The translations under genes and the position numbers were made by a program. From the NCBI GenBank assembly GCA_030063045.1, contig JAQSEB010000079.1, positions 1,116,001-1,180,000 on the forward strand: a DNA stretch of 64,000 nt. Reading direction: 5' to 3'. This DNA comes from Pratylenchus scribneri. Its lineage: Eukaryota > Nematoda > Chromadorea > Rhabditida > Pratylenchidae. How positions within the stretch are numbered: position 1 is the first letter of the stretch; every line of letters begins with the position of its first letter. The notes beneath the pieces are model-generated. The model did no database searches, had not been told where the DNA came from, and saw only the letters and a list, made by a program, of their open reading frames with translations. Below are positions 1-10,969 of the stretch, one piece after another.

Positions 1-146
1 CGAAATTTTTTGTCCCTAAATTGGATTTTCCAATAATTTATTTGCTTTTTGCTCCTAATTTAATCATTTTTGATCATACACTACCAAATTTGTCAGTTTC
101 AGTGCCCAAAATGGCTGTTTTTATGACCCAAAATTGTATTTAAAAC

Positions 147-374
147 CTGTTCGCCCTCTTTCGTTGAATTATTCATCAATCGGCTTGTCAAAATGCTATT
201 TTGTTCCCTCAATTTTGCCACCTCATTCTGCAACAATGCAATTTTGCCAGAAAATTCCGCTTTCAATTTTGCATATTCTTTGTACAATTCGGCCATTTCC
301 ATTCCGAGGCCAGCAAAATTATGCTCAAACTTTTCGAATTTTTCGTCCAATCTCGAACACATTTTCAACGCCAT
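147..374 (-). CDS. First exon of coiled-coil/C2H2 zinc-finger gene, copy 1 (partial, runs off left edge)
   Basis: This 76-codon exon opens with ATG at 372-374 and reads to a donor after GAACAG (147|146). The peptide is a predicted coiled coil (LDEKFEKFEHNF, then MAELYKEYAKLKAEF, then a leucine heptad segment ending in GEQ). It is clearly homologous over its whole length to the first exon of the gene at 845-2778, with conserved starts, conserved SRLMNN motif and the same phase-0 splice site. In that copy the following exons lead to two C2H2 zinc fingers, so this copy probably does too, but those exons lie left of base 1. The upstream flank (381-600) is also duplicated. Function is inferred only from the copy; DNA binding and dimerisation through the coiled coil are likely. 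Confidence 0.6.
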
Positions 375-380
375 CTTTTT

Positions 381-600
381 GGCTTGACTAATTTTTATTT
401 TTTAAAACTGGAACAAATTAATTCTTTAGGTATTTTGGTTACAATGAGTGCGCGCGCAGTCAAGTACCGTAGAGAGAACGAAAACCCGGGAAATTGGTGT
501 TTGTATTCTTATTCTTATTATTGTCAGAGAATAGAGAGGATGAAAGCAAAAGCAATGAGAGCTCTCTGACCGACAGCAACCACTTTCTAGTTTATCCATT
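381..600. repeat. Duplicated 5' flank of the zinc-finger genes
   Basis: The stretch upstream of copy 1 shares blocks with 3350-3500 upstream of copy 2: TATTTTGGTTACA, AGAGAGAACGAAAAC, and ACTCTCTGACC followed by ACAACCACTTTCTAGTT. Order and spacing are similar, so the tandem duplication included the presumptive promoter. Confidence 0.6.
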
Positions 601-844
601 CTTCTCCCATCTCTTCATCGTTTTCCAATCCTAATATACTAAATGTATTACCTAAAACAAAACCAAATGACTGATCAAAACCTGACATTATACCATTCGT
701 ACCATGTCGATGAGATCAACAAATTGGTATAAAATTTGTAAGGTCAAAAACCGATTTCTGAATTTTTTAGAAATAAAAACTTTTTTTTTATGCAAAAAAT
801 AGGAAAAATTAAAAATAATTAATTTCATTGTGGGAAGTGGGAAT

Positions 845-2778
845 TTAAAGTAAATTGTGTTGTTTCAATTCATGCTTTTTCATATTGTCAAGACGAGCAA
901 ATGATTGGCCACAAATTGAACAACAATACGGTCGTTCGCCGGTATGCGTTCGCCAGTGCCTTTCCATGTCCGCTTTGCATTTTGCTTTTCGATAGCCATA
1001 TCCACATCCGGGCCATTGACATTTGAACTTAATAAATTATTTTATAAAATTTTATCAATTTTTTGACAAAAGATCTTCGTTTTTAATAAATTTTTATATG
1101 GTCATTTCATTATTCTTTTAAATTAGGGTTTTTACGGTTACAGTGTAGTATAGAGAACGATGAGGGAAGTCAAAAATCGCCTTTAAAAAATATAATTGAA
1201 AGAAACTATTTTATAATGCTCATTCATTTGTCTTCTAAATGTCTAGAATAAAAAATTGAACCATTTTTGTTATATTTGGTAGCAATTTTATCTCTGGAAG
1301 ATTTGACTCCGCTTATTTGGAACTTACAAATTTCATTTTATTTTTTCGCTGTTTTTGTCCATTTTCATCATTGACACAAATGTTGCTTGGGCCTGGGCCT
1401 CCTTCATGCTCCCTTATTGGATTATTGCCATCATCATCATAAACATTGTCCATTCTGCTGCAAATTTTGCAATAACATTAGAATATAATTTTTAGTAATA
1501 TTTCTCATTTTTTAATATTATGTGAGGATCCAATTTGGGAGGGTACCACCTTTCAATTTTTTCAATTTTCTTGACCCTATAACTTTTTGACTAGGCTTCC
1601 AATCAAATTCTTTAACCTTTAGATGGATTCATTTTTGCGAGCTCTTTCAAATGAGCTATCAATATCAATTGTCCATGTAAGTCCACTAGGAAAAATCCCT
1701 TTATAAGTTAAGGGTATCGGCTAAACTTATGAAACAGTTTTAATCCATGATTAAGTTTTTTAAATTTAACTTTATATAATTTTCACTTTTTTGAAAAAAT
1801 AAACATTTTATATTTTTCTTAGAAAAAGAACACATATAAAACTTTCTCTTATTCCATCCATTTCTATCGAATCGCTTGGCATTATTTCATCTCCTTCCTC
1901 ATCGAACCCATTTTCCTCGATTTGGCCAAATCCATCCGACGAAATTTCGTTCAATTCATCCAATGGATTTGTGGTATAATTTAGTTTTGGCTCAACATTT
2001 TGTTGCATATTTTCATACTGTTGTTCTGTACCAGCAGGAATCGGGCAAATGCCAATAACCTCGACAACACCATTTTCTTGTTTAATGATGGGAATGCCAT
2101 TGTCTATGCCATCATTGTTGGCGGCCGTAAATTGGATATTGGCCAAATTCTAATATTTATGATAATTTTAAATTTTTGAAGTGTAAAAAATGGATTATTT
2201 TGATGGAAATAGCAAAAATGTTATGACCAAAAAGGAGTTAATTATAATGTCTTTTTATCGGCCATAACTATATATGGACAATTATATTTTGATCAATAGA
2301 AAGTTAACAACCAAATTATATTATAAGTTATAATGCTTAATTATATCCAGAATTTTTGAAAAGTTTATTGTTTTTAAAGTCTCGAAACAAATTTATTCGA
2401 ATTTTTATCTCTAATTTTTTAGCCTCTAATTTGATCGTTTGCTTTCTAATACAAACTGATCACACAAGACAAAATTGGTCCAATTCCAAAATGACTGCCT
2501 ATAATGACCCAAAAATCGCATTTAGTAACCTGCTCTCCATCTTCCGTTGCATTATTCATCAATCGACTTGTCAAAATTCCATTTTCCTTCCTCAATTTTT
2601 TCACTTCGTTTTCCAGTATTAAAATTTGGCCAGAATGTTCGACCTCTTTTCGGGCGATTTGGGCTTTCAATTTTGCATATTCTTTGTACAATTCGGCCAT
2701 TTCCATTCCCAAGCCAGTAAAATTATGCTCGAATTTTTCGAATTTTTCATCTAATCTCAAGAACATTTTCGGCGCCAT
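845..2778 (-). CDS. Coiled-coil C2H2 zinc-finger protein, copy 2
   Basis: Exons visible on the minus strand are 2778-2530, 2149-1843, about 1457-1328 and 1027-845. Exon 1 is a coiled coil matching copy 1. Exon 2 is acidic (NGIPIIKQENG, DELNEISSDGFGQIEENGFD). Exon 3 is Asp/Asn-rich. Exon 4 carries two C2H2 fingers: C-X4-C...HWRTH, a TGERPY linker, then CSIC...HELKQH, and ends at TAA 845-847. The TGERP linker and Cys/His spacing are diagnostic of DNA-binding zinc fingers, so a nuclear transcription factor is likely. Phase does not close between exons 2 (ends phase 1) and 3 (needs phase 2), so a small exon in 1500-1840 is probably missing from this model. A hAT-type MITE sits 48 bp upstream of the ATG. 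Confidence 0.7.
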
Positions 2779-2817
2779 CCTTTTTTTGGCTTGACTAATT
2801 TTTATTTTTAAAGCTTT

Positions 2818-3337
2818 CTATAAAATAGGGTTGCGCCCCCGCAGTGCGGGGGCGGGTTGTGCGGGGGTCGGGGTTTGCGGGGTTGGCACTTGCGGGGACG
2901 GGTTCGGGGGTGACCCCTTGCGGGGGCCCCCGCGGGGATCCCCGCGGGGGCGGGGGTAGCGTAAATTTTTTAAAAAGCCACATTTTTCAATTAAAAAATT
3001 TTTTTTGAAGAAAAATTTCATCCAAAAATGGCCGCGCAGCGAAAAATTTTACCTAAAAATAGCCTCGCAGAGAAAAATTTTAATAAAAAATTTTAATATC
3101 CTACAAAAATTTGGTCAAAATTTCCCTATCGAACCCCATTTTCCTTGAAAAATCCAATAATATGGGGTGCATGTTCACCCCCGCGGGGGTGCGGGGGCGC
3201 GGGGGTGGCTCTTGCGGGGATGCGGGGGCGCGGGGGTGGCATATGCGGGGGTAGGGTCGGGGGTGAAACTCAAAAAGTGCGGGGATCCCCGTCGGGGGTG
3301 GCCCCCGCGGGTGCGGGGGCGCAACCCTACTATAAAA
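2818..3337. mobile_element. GC-rich hAT-type MITE with 8-bp target duplication
   Basis: An element at 2826-3329 (504 bp) has perfect terminal inverted repeats TAGGGTTGCGCCCCCGCA and is flanked by the 8-bp direct repeat CTATAAAA (2818-2825 and 3330-3337). The TAGGG terminus and a duplication fitting nTnnnnAn are known hAT features. The ends are extremely G/C-rich (runs of GCGGGGGC and GGGATCCCCGCGGGG) around an AT-rich centre with GCCGCGCAGCGAAAAATTTT-like repeats. No transposase is encoded. It separates the zinc-finger start codon from its duplicated upstream region, and copy 1 lacks it. Confidence 0.85.
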
Positions 3338-3349
3338 TAAAAGTTGGTA

Positions 3350-3500
3350 ATTTTTACATTGAGATATTTTGGTTACACCTAATGCACGAGCAAATAACTC
3401 AGAGAGAACGAAAACGCTGATATAATAGGGTTTTTATTTTTAGAGTGGATAAATGCAATGAGAGGAACTCTCTGACCAAAAACAACCACTTTCTAGTTAT
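3350..3500. repeat. Duplicated 5' flank, copy 2
   Basis: This matches 420-590 in several blocks (see the entry at 381-600). It has been pushed away from its gene by the MITE insertion. The stretch 3501-3877 is AT-rich with nothing recognised. Confidence 0.55.
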
Positions 3501-3877
3501 TAATTTAATTTTACGTCCAAATTTTATTGATCAAAATTTAATCATTATTTTCATATTTTAGGGGCAACAAATAGTTTGATTATTTTGTAATCCAATCAAT
3601 AACAATAATAGACCTAGATTTAGTCAAATTTAATATTTAAATGTGTTGTTTTGCAAAATTGGAATAAAAAAATGTCTTGCTGCTATATATTTATCTGTCA
3701 AGAAAATAATTGTCTCAAAAATTGAGGAAATAATTTTATAAAATTTAATGCATTTTGGGCTAAATCGATATAATACAAAATTTAGATACAAAGAGATAGA
3801 GATTTTGTCGAAACTCGAAATATTTCGCAAACCCTGAATTAGAAAAAAGTATAAAAATTAATTAATTATTTTTTCAG

Positions 3878-4403
3878 GCATCTTTGGAAAGAATTTATAA
3901 TGGATTCTACAAAGATTTTTTGGATAAAAAGAGTCGACAACGCCATACAATGTGCTTCCTATTGGCAAGTTATTCACCGAATGAAGTCCAACAAATGATG
4001 GCGAATGAACAAATTTGGTTGGAAGTTGAAGTTTGTTTTTTTGTATTTTTCAAAAATTAAATTCTCTGAAAATTTTTAAACATATTAATTTTTTGGAATT
4101 ATTAAAAATATAAAGGAAATTTAATTTTTTTGGACCCAAAAATTCACATAAAAAAATGACATCAATTTTGAATTTACCACATTTTAACATCAAAAAAGGT
4201 CTTCTGTAAAATTTTGTTATAGTTGGGTTTTTTGAAATTATCAATAAATTAATTTTCAATTTATTTAGAACAACGCAAAAAGATTCGTTGACCAAAAGGA
4301 TATGACCCGAATGAACTACACAATTTCATCCGAACAAAGCATTGAATCGGTTTGGCAAAAATTGGCCCAATGTCATCATCAATTTCGTCAACAACAACCA
4401 TAA
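3878..4403 (+). CDS. 3' exons of an unrecognised gene (5' end missing)
   Basis: Two exons in frame: 3878-4030 (acceptor TTTTTTCAG, 51 codons, reading ASLERIYNGFYKDFLDKKSR and onward) and 4269-4403 (acceptor TTTATTTAG, 45 codons, ending CHHQFRQQQP then TAA). An AATAAA signal follows at 4417-4422. The peptide is soluble and helical with the segment SYSPNEVQQMMANEQIW. I recognise no family. No start exon is visible between this and the duplicated zinc-finger flank, so the 5' end may have been lost, displaced by the duplication or MITE, or lie unrecognised. It could be a pseudogene, although both exons are open and spliced in frame. Confidence 0.45.
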
Positions 4404-4861
4404 AATGTGGTTGAATAATAAAACAGCAAAAAGAGGATAGAAATAAAATAATGAATGAATAATTGAAGAAAGGAAACAATTTATAAAATCAATGTTTTAA
4501 TTCCCATAATTATTTTTAATGATTTTTTTACATAAAGTTAATGATCTTAAATTCAGGCTTTAGGAAATTGTTGGGCCAGGGACAATGATTTTCAATTGAA
4601 TATTTTAAAATAAATATTTTTTTTGTTGAAATTCTTTTTTTGAAATTCTTTATCAAAAATTGGCAATTCCATTATTTTTAACTAGAAATTTGTTATTTCA
4701 TATCAAACCGTCAATTTTGGATTTTAAAATTTCTAATTATTTTTAAAAAATAAATAAATATTTTTTTTTGAAATTTTTTTTCTAAATTTTTATCCAAAAA
4801 TTGAAAATTAAAATAATTCAAATACCGATACATTAATTTTATATCAAAAATGCGTGTTTTC
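4404..4861. other. Intergenic, AT-rich
   Basis: Shared 3' flank of two convergent genes. It holds only the AATAAA at 4417-4422 and A/T runs. Confidence 0.5.
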
Positions 4862-7800
4862 TTATTCTGAAAATTTTCGAAATTTCAAATATGTTATTTC
4901 AATTTCATCTGAATTTGTTGCTGGCCAATTCTTCAATTGTTCTTTGATTAGTATTGAAATTTCTATTTTTGAATTCGATGAATCTTCATTTCCAATTTTT
5001 GCCACAATCAATGAATTGCCAAAATAATTCCTCTCTGACAGATTAAATTTTTGTTTAAGCAAAAATTTAGGAATTCTCTGATCCACATGAAAAAATATGT
5101 GCAATTCCGCAATTGATCCCGGTGAACGAAGTAATTCCTATTAAATTTGTTTTATTTATTAAAATTTAAAAAATTAATTCGAATTAGATGATCAATTATA
5201 ATTAATTCAAGGAAATTTTATTTTGTGAATTATAATTAGAGCTGGTATTTATATTGATATATGTAGATTCCCAAAATATAGCATAAAATATTGATATAAA
5301 AGTAGTAAAATATTGATATAAATGGTTGAAAATAGGCAAAATATTGATAAAAATCCAGCTTTAATTATAATTATTTTATTAAAAATGGAAAAAGGAAATT
5401 AATTAAAATTTATACCTCAAAATACTTGCTCAAAAATGCCTCTCTATTTTGTGCCAATTCCAATTCATTTTTGAACCCAATTCGACCATTGCCCCAATCG
5501 ATGGCCACAACAATATCATTTTGGCCTTCCAACAATGTTTGAAAGCATTCCTCCGAATAGCATATTTCCAATACGCGGCCGAATAAAATTGAGTGCAAAA
5601 ATTTTCCATCACTGTGATTTTTGCTATTTTGCTTCAACATTTCCGTTCTGGCATCAAATAACAAATTGAACAATTTTTCCTGAATTGGCGTCATCTGCCT
5701 GTAATTATATAGGCTATTTTCTTTGTCCTCATTCTCTTCTCGAATAAATCCAATTATCGTTGAAAATTCTAAAATTATTTAATTTTTCAGATTAAAAAAT
5801 TAGAGTGGAAAAAATCTATTAAAAAGCCCAAATAGAAGCATTTGAAAATTCGCATTAAAAAAATTGCTCAATCCTAATTTAAGTTTGAATTTGGTAATAC
5901 ATTTTGTTGTGGCCTTTTAAAAAAAGTTTGATTGTTCGAATTTGGCATTGGTTTTTAAAATTTAAATTGAGACCCATCGAACAGTTCAAAATTTGGTCAA
6001 AAAAATAGAAAATTATACCGAAACATTTAAATTCATTTTAAACATTAAGAAATTCAAATTCTGCGGCATTCCTTAAGAATAGATGTCAGAAAAAAATTAT
6101 TTTTTAAAATTTTCAAAATTTTTTTCTATGCAATATCGAAAATTTCTCTAATATATTAAAATTTGTTAAAAAAATTAAATTTTTTAAGGAGAGAGGAAAC
6201 CAAAATTATCCTAAAAAAATTTAATCATTTTAATTTGGAAATATTGCTCTTTCTGATTTTTTTTTTAAATTGAAATTAAAAAAGAAATCCAATTACCTGA
6301 ACTCATTTTCATCTCATTCATGAGAGAATCAAATTTTTGTTCAATGACCTTCTCCATTGTTTCCTGCTTCGTTTTGTATAACAATTCCACAATACGTGGC
6401 CTTTTTTCCTTCTTAAAAGCAAATCCCCAAACACAAATTGAATGCACAGCTGTGGCCATCAATTCATTGCTAATAACTGGCAGTGAATCAGTTTCATATC
6501 TTTTCATTATAAATTCATATTTTCTGATCAATTCTTCGATGCTCAACCCAAATGTGACAATATTTCCAAGTTCAATGCGCCAGAGAAGCAATTGCCAATA
6601 GCCAGGTTGTAAAAAAGGGGATGCCAATACTTGGACTAAACGATTTTTATAATAAATAGTTGAGGATTTTATTTTAAAATAAACTTAAGACATCATGAAT
6701 GGTAATTATAATTATTTTCGTATGAATAAAATAAACCCACTATTAATAAGAATTTCTTTTAAGAAATAATATTAAAAAAATATGCCCGAAAATGACAAAA
6801 TTTACAGAAAACTTTTTGTGTCCAAATATACTCTTTTTTGAAGTCATATAACTTGGTCATAACAAAGTTCTGGGAATTTATATTCATATTTAGGGTAAAT
6901 TAAATTTAAAAAATCCAAGGTTCGATGCACAAAGTCTGATTAGGCCAAATTATATGCCTCAAAAGATTTTTGGGATAAAGGATTAAATTTAGAAAATTTA
7001 AAGATTAAAAATTATTCTCTAAACTTACATATATCAAATCGTTTTCCCGGATCAATAACAAGCATTCTCTCCAAGAGTTCATTTAATTCATCCGTAATGG
7101 AATTAGTTGAATTTGTTTCTGTTGGACGTACAAAATTTTCAACCTATAAATAAAATTTTCTTTGTTAATTCAATTCAATTTTCTCAAAATATTTTCCAAC
7201 TTTACTTTGTTGGGCAAATTTTCATAGTGCAATTCATGAAAGAGAACGCCTAGACTATAAATGTCAGCGTTTCGGCCGTATTCTTTGCACGATTCCACTT
7301 CCGGCGCCATATAGGCCGGAGTACCAGCCAATGCTCGTGTTTTTTTGGAAGAGACCGGTTCATTATTATCATCACTAGCCTTATTTTGAGATTCTTTAAA
7401 AGAAAATTTATTTAATAAAAAATGTATATCAATTTAAATTAAATTTTACGAATGTTTTATTAAATATAATCAACTTTAAAAATTTTTTGATTATTTTTTA
7501 AATTAATTTTATACATATTATTAAATTAAACTTTGAAAAAATTGTCAGAAATTGTTAAAAAAAATTCCAGAATTTCTAATTAAAAATTTGACAAAGTTGA
7601 CCTCCTTGACTCTGCCTTCCTACACTAAAATGGGTGGCACTGCCAAGGTCGCCTAATCGAGCAATAACGCCAAAAATTGTATGTTCTCGACCATAGTCCA
7701 TGAATATATTTCCAGGCTTTATATCTTGATGAATTATTCCTTTTTTGTGAAGAGCGAACAGTCCTTCAGCTAAAATATTATTTAAAAAAATATAAATAAT

Positions 7801-8721
7801 AATTCCTAAAGGTAAATATTTTCAATTAAAATTTCAATTTTTGCTAATTTTAAATTAATGCTTACCAATTTGAATAGCAATAATTTTTAATTCCAAAAGT
7901 GGTAGCTTTTGCACATGATTACATTTTGTTTTATTTCCTTGACTATTGCATCTTTTACAAACTGCTTTATTTTCACTATTCGTATTTCGATTGCTAAATC
8001 CAATCAAATTGCCCAACCACGAAAGTTCAATAAATAAATAATAATGCGTTGATGTATAGCCCCAACATATAAAGAAATAATGCAATCGCTGTTAACTGAC
8101 TGAAATTATTCGGATTTTTGTTATGTCTTTTTATAAATAATTAATAGTTTTGATAAATTTACTTGTAGTGTCTCAATTTCATCCTTTATTTGTTCATGAT
8201 CGAATTCTCCTTCTTCATATTCAATGATTTTTAGTGCTAAACATACAGTTTCACCTAAAAACAAAAAAATCTGATTTTCTGACATAAAATAATAAACTTT
8301 TTCCAGCTTTGAATGCTTCAAGATGATCTTTAAAATGGGAGAAATATAATTTAAAAATAAACAAAATCCCACTTTCCAAGTTGGCAAATTCTGCCTTGTA
8401 AACATCGCCAGATGCGCCTTTGCCCAATTTACGATTATCAGAGTATACATAGGAGCCTTTTTCCGTATGAATTGTATATCGTTTGTATTTACGTTCTCTC
8501 ACTGAAAATAAATAATATTATTAAAAATATTTTAATTAAAATCTTAATTAAATAAAAATTATGCCCGAAAATAATATAAATGCTTTTCTTTTAATATTCA
8601 TTTTTAATATATATTATATTTATTAAATAAATTATTGAAATACACTTTTTATAAATAATAATTAGAAAAACATACCTTTATCGATTATATAAGAACATTC
8701 TTCCACATCAATCTTTATCAT
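4862..8721 (-). CDS. Protein kinase with C-terminal extension
   Basis: Ten exons in consistent phase (8721-8676, 8501-8373, 8254-8163, 8088-7866, 7769-7602, 7393-7206, 7143-7029, 6635-6297, 5768-5416, 5137-4862) give about 642 aa. Kinase features in order: P-loop GKGASGDVYK (about 42-51), beta-3 lysine in LALKII (K67), catalytic loop HQDIKPGN (D179), metal-binding D204 in LGDLGSA (DFG equivalent), AGTPAYMAPE (about 242-251), DIYSLGV, and the C-lobe VIDPGKRFDI. HRD is HQD, i.e. a non-RD kinase. After the beta-5/hinge is an insert with C133, C136, C145 and H147, a possible metal site. The last roughly 280 residues form a helical, then mixed domain that I do not recognise. Family assignment within Ser/Thr kinases is not possible by eye. 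The last intron contains a small hAT MITE. Confidence 0.85.
5229..5371. mobile_element. 127-bp hAT-type MITE in kinase intron
   Basis: The element 5237-5363 begins TAGAGCTGGTA and ends CCAGCTTTA. It is flanked by the 8-bp direct repeat ATTATAAT (5229-5236, 5364-5371), which fits the hAT target pattern. The interior is several copies of AAAATATTGATATAAA. Confidence 0.75.
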
Positions 8722-9527
8722 ATTGGAATTGGAAGGAGGTAATAGAAATTAAAATAAATAATAAAAATTTAATTCAAATTTGTATAATTTATACTTTCTA
8801 AAAAATCAATATTGTGTAAAAATCTTATTTATGCAATTTTTAATTAATGAAGGTCGATGTTTATGTCTGTGGAATTTTTTAAATCCCCGTATTAACTGAT
8901 ATTATAAAATTATATACAATATAAAATTAATAATTAAATGCTCATCAAATTTTCCCTCTGGCAATAATTGATGAATTAAGGGAAAAATTTTAGAGTTTTT
9001 TATCTGAGACAGAAGACAGTACAGCATTAATTTGAATAATATTCAAATATATTATATGTGGGATAATCTCATTGTATTCGAATATTTATTTTAATTCTTT
9101 ATAATAGGCATTTTTAAATAATTAAAATAGTTTTGGGTTTATAATCAAAAAATAGTGAATAATTAATTTTAAATATGTGTTTGAATTTATGGGGCGATTT
9201 GGTAAGGAAAATAAAGAAAAATGGATATTTTTAAGAATATGAATAAGATAATTGATAATTAATGACATCAGCAGAGACCATTCTAATTTAATCGATAGAA
9301 AGGAATGGGGGATGTTGCTACTTGCTATTTCTTTAAGGAAAAAAAATACAATTTATTGAAATTAGTAATTTATTAAATTTTATTCATTTTTTTTATTCTT
9401 TGATGATTTTTTGATTTATTAAAGGTTAAGGAGTATTTATATAATTTGAAATATTTATATTCTTTATTCAATTGTAATCGAAGTGAAAAAGTAAAATGAT
9501 TATGGATGGAATATTATTTTTTATTCA
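8722..9527. other. Intergenic, AT-rich
   Basis: Upstream of the kinase start codon (ATG 8719-8721). No exon, repeat array or RNA gene is recognised. Confidence 0.45.
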
Positions 9528-9684
9528 TCAATGTCTTGGAGAATACGGTGGTGAAATATCTTCAAATTTCGAGAAACGCCAATAATCCTTGCCAAAATTC
9601 ACTCTAATTGAATCAAAACTGTCATATAAACAGAAAAGCGGAAAAGTTGTAATTTAATAAATTTTGACGGCAATTCACATGAGC
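9528..9684 (-). pseudogene. Relic of SPRY last exon (frameshifted)
   Basis: On the minus strand the region after a CAG acceptor (9685) reads GSCELPSKFIKLQLF, then needs a frame change to read DSIRVNFGKDYWRFSKFED. This matches the last exon of the SPRY gene at 19591-19736 (GAANLSPKFATLQFFPVV and VRVNFGKEYWRFWEF). No other SPRY exons are nearby, so it is a decayed partial copy. A related fragment lies at 18340-18425. Confidence 0.7.
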
Positions 9685-10189
9685 CTGAATTTTTTTATCA
9701 GCTTTAAGCAAAAAATTGAGAATTCACTAATAAGGAGAAATAAATAAATAATTAATTAAAATAAAATTAAAGTTAATAAAAAAAAAAATAAAAAAAAAAT
9801 TTGAAGTTCACTCAATGCCCCAAAATAATACAATTGCTTAATTTATATTTCGATAATATGTAAATTTAAATCCAATTTGGATATTGGTGAATTTATTGCT
9901 AATCGGTAAAGAATTCAGATTAAATTTATTGATTAATAGATGTTTTTAATTAAAATTTATTTTTTCGCTAATAAAATTTACGCATGATCTCTTGTAAAAC
10001 AAAATAAAATGTATTGTCCAATTTTCAAATTTATATTTTATTTTAGCTGAATAACAATTTTTGTAGCTTTCCGTTATGTCATCCCCTGTCTCAAAATTTT
10101 TTTTATTAAAATCATTTTTCTGGGTAATTTTCAGAGAATACGAATTTTACATTTAAATTTTTCGATAGCAAGTGATTCCCATGAATTAT

Positions 10190-10605
10190 GTTGCCTGAAA
10201 GAGAGCAAATATTTTTTCCGGAAAGAGTGCAAATATTTTTTCCGGAAAGAGTGCAAATATTTTTTCCGGAAAGAGTGCAAAAATTTTTTTCCGGAGAGAG
10301 GGCAAATATTTTTTCCGGAGAGAGGGCAAATATTAATTCCGGAAAGAGTGCAAATATTTTTTCCGGAAAGAGTGCAAATATGTTTTCCGGAGAGAGGGCA
10401 AATATTTTTTCCGGAGAGAGGGCAAATATTAATTCCGGAAAGAGTGCAAATATTTTTTCCGGAAAGAGTGCAAATATTTTTCCGGAAAGAGTGCAAATAT
10501 GTTTTCCGGAGAGAGGGCAAATATTTTTTCCGGAAAGAGTGCAAATATGTTTTCCGGAGAGAGGGCAAATATTTTTTCCGGAAAGGGGGCAAATATTTTT
10601 TTTCT
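10190..10605. repeat. 24-bp minisatellite
   Basis: About 17 tandem units of a 24-bp motif (TTTTTTCCGGAAAGAGTGCA core with variants GAGAGAGGGCA and TTAATTCCGG). The period is a multiple of three, so frames on both strands stay open for more than 130 codons. These reading frames (FPERVQIF-type and HSFRKKYL-type) are by-products of the array. Units alternate between AAAGAGTGC and AGAGAGGGC types in short higher-order blocks. Confidence 0.9.
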
Positions 10606-10969
10606 GAAAGATATGTTTTCAGATAAATCTGTTCCGGAATGAATGCTATTATACTTTTATTCATTCCAAATAATTAAATTATATTTTAATGTCGATTTTC
10701 TTATATTTCTATCAATTTTTAACCAATTTCAAATTGACAATTATAACTATTTTTATTTGAGTCAAATTAATTGAAAAATTAAAATGCCATTCGCATAGAA
10801 TTCCAGGAAAAAGGCTAAAATGTAGACAATAATTTGCATGAAATTTCTGATTACAATATTTTTAAAAATACAAATATGAAAATGCACTAATCACGCAAAT
10901 TAAAATGCGAATATTTAAATAAATTTTCCTGGTTATCAAAAAATTTAAAAATTATTAGCAAATTTTAAA
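10606..10969. other. 5' flank of Srg-like receptor
   Basis: AT-rich, with no clear element. The ATG at 10970 follows an A-rich AATTTTAAA context. Confidence 0.4.

Noticed and set aside
2795..3021. Pro/Gly/Arg-rich frames on the minus strand
   Set aside because: They are translations of the GC-rich MITE.
10131..10664. Long reading frames on both strands over the 24-bp array
   Set aside because: They arise from a stop-free repeat with period divisible by three; no splice context or non-repeat flanking protein.
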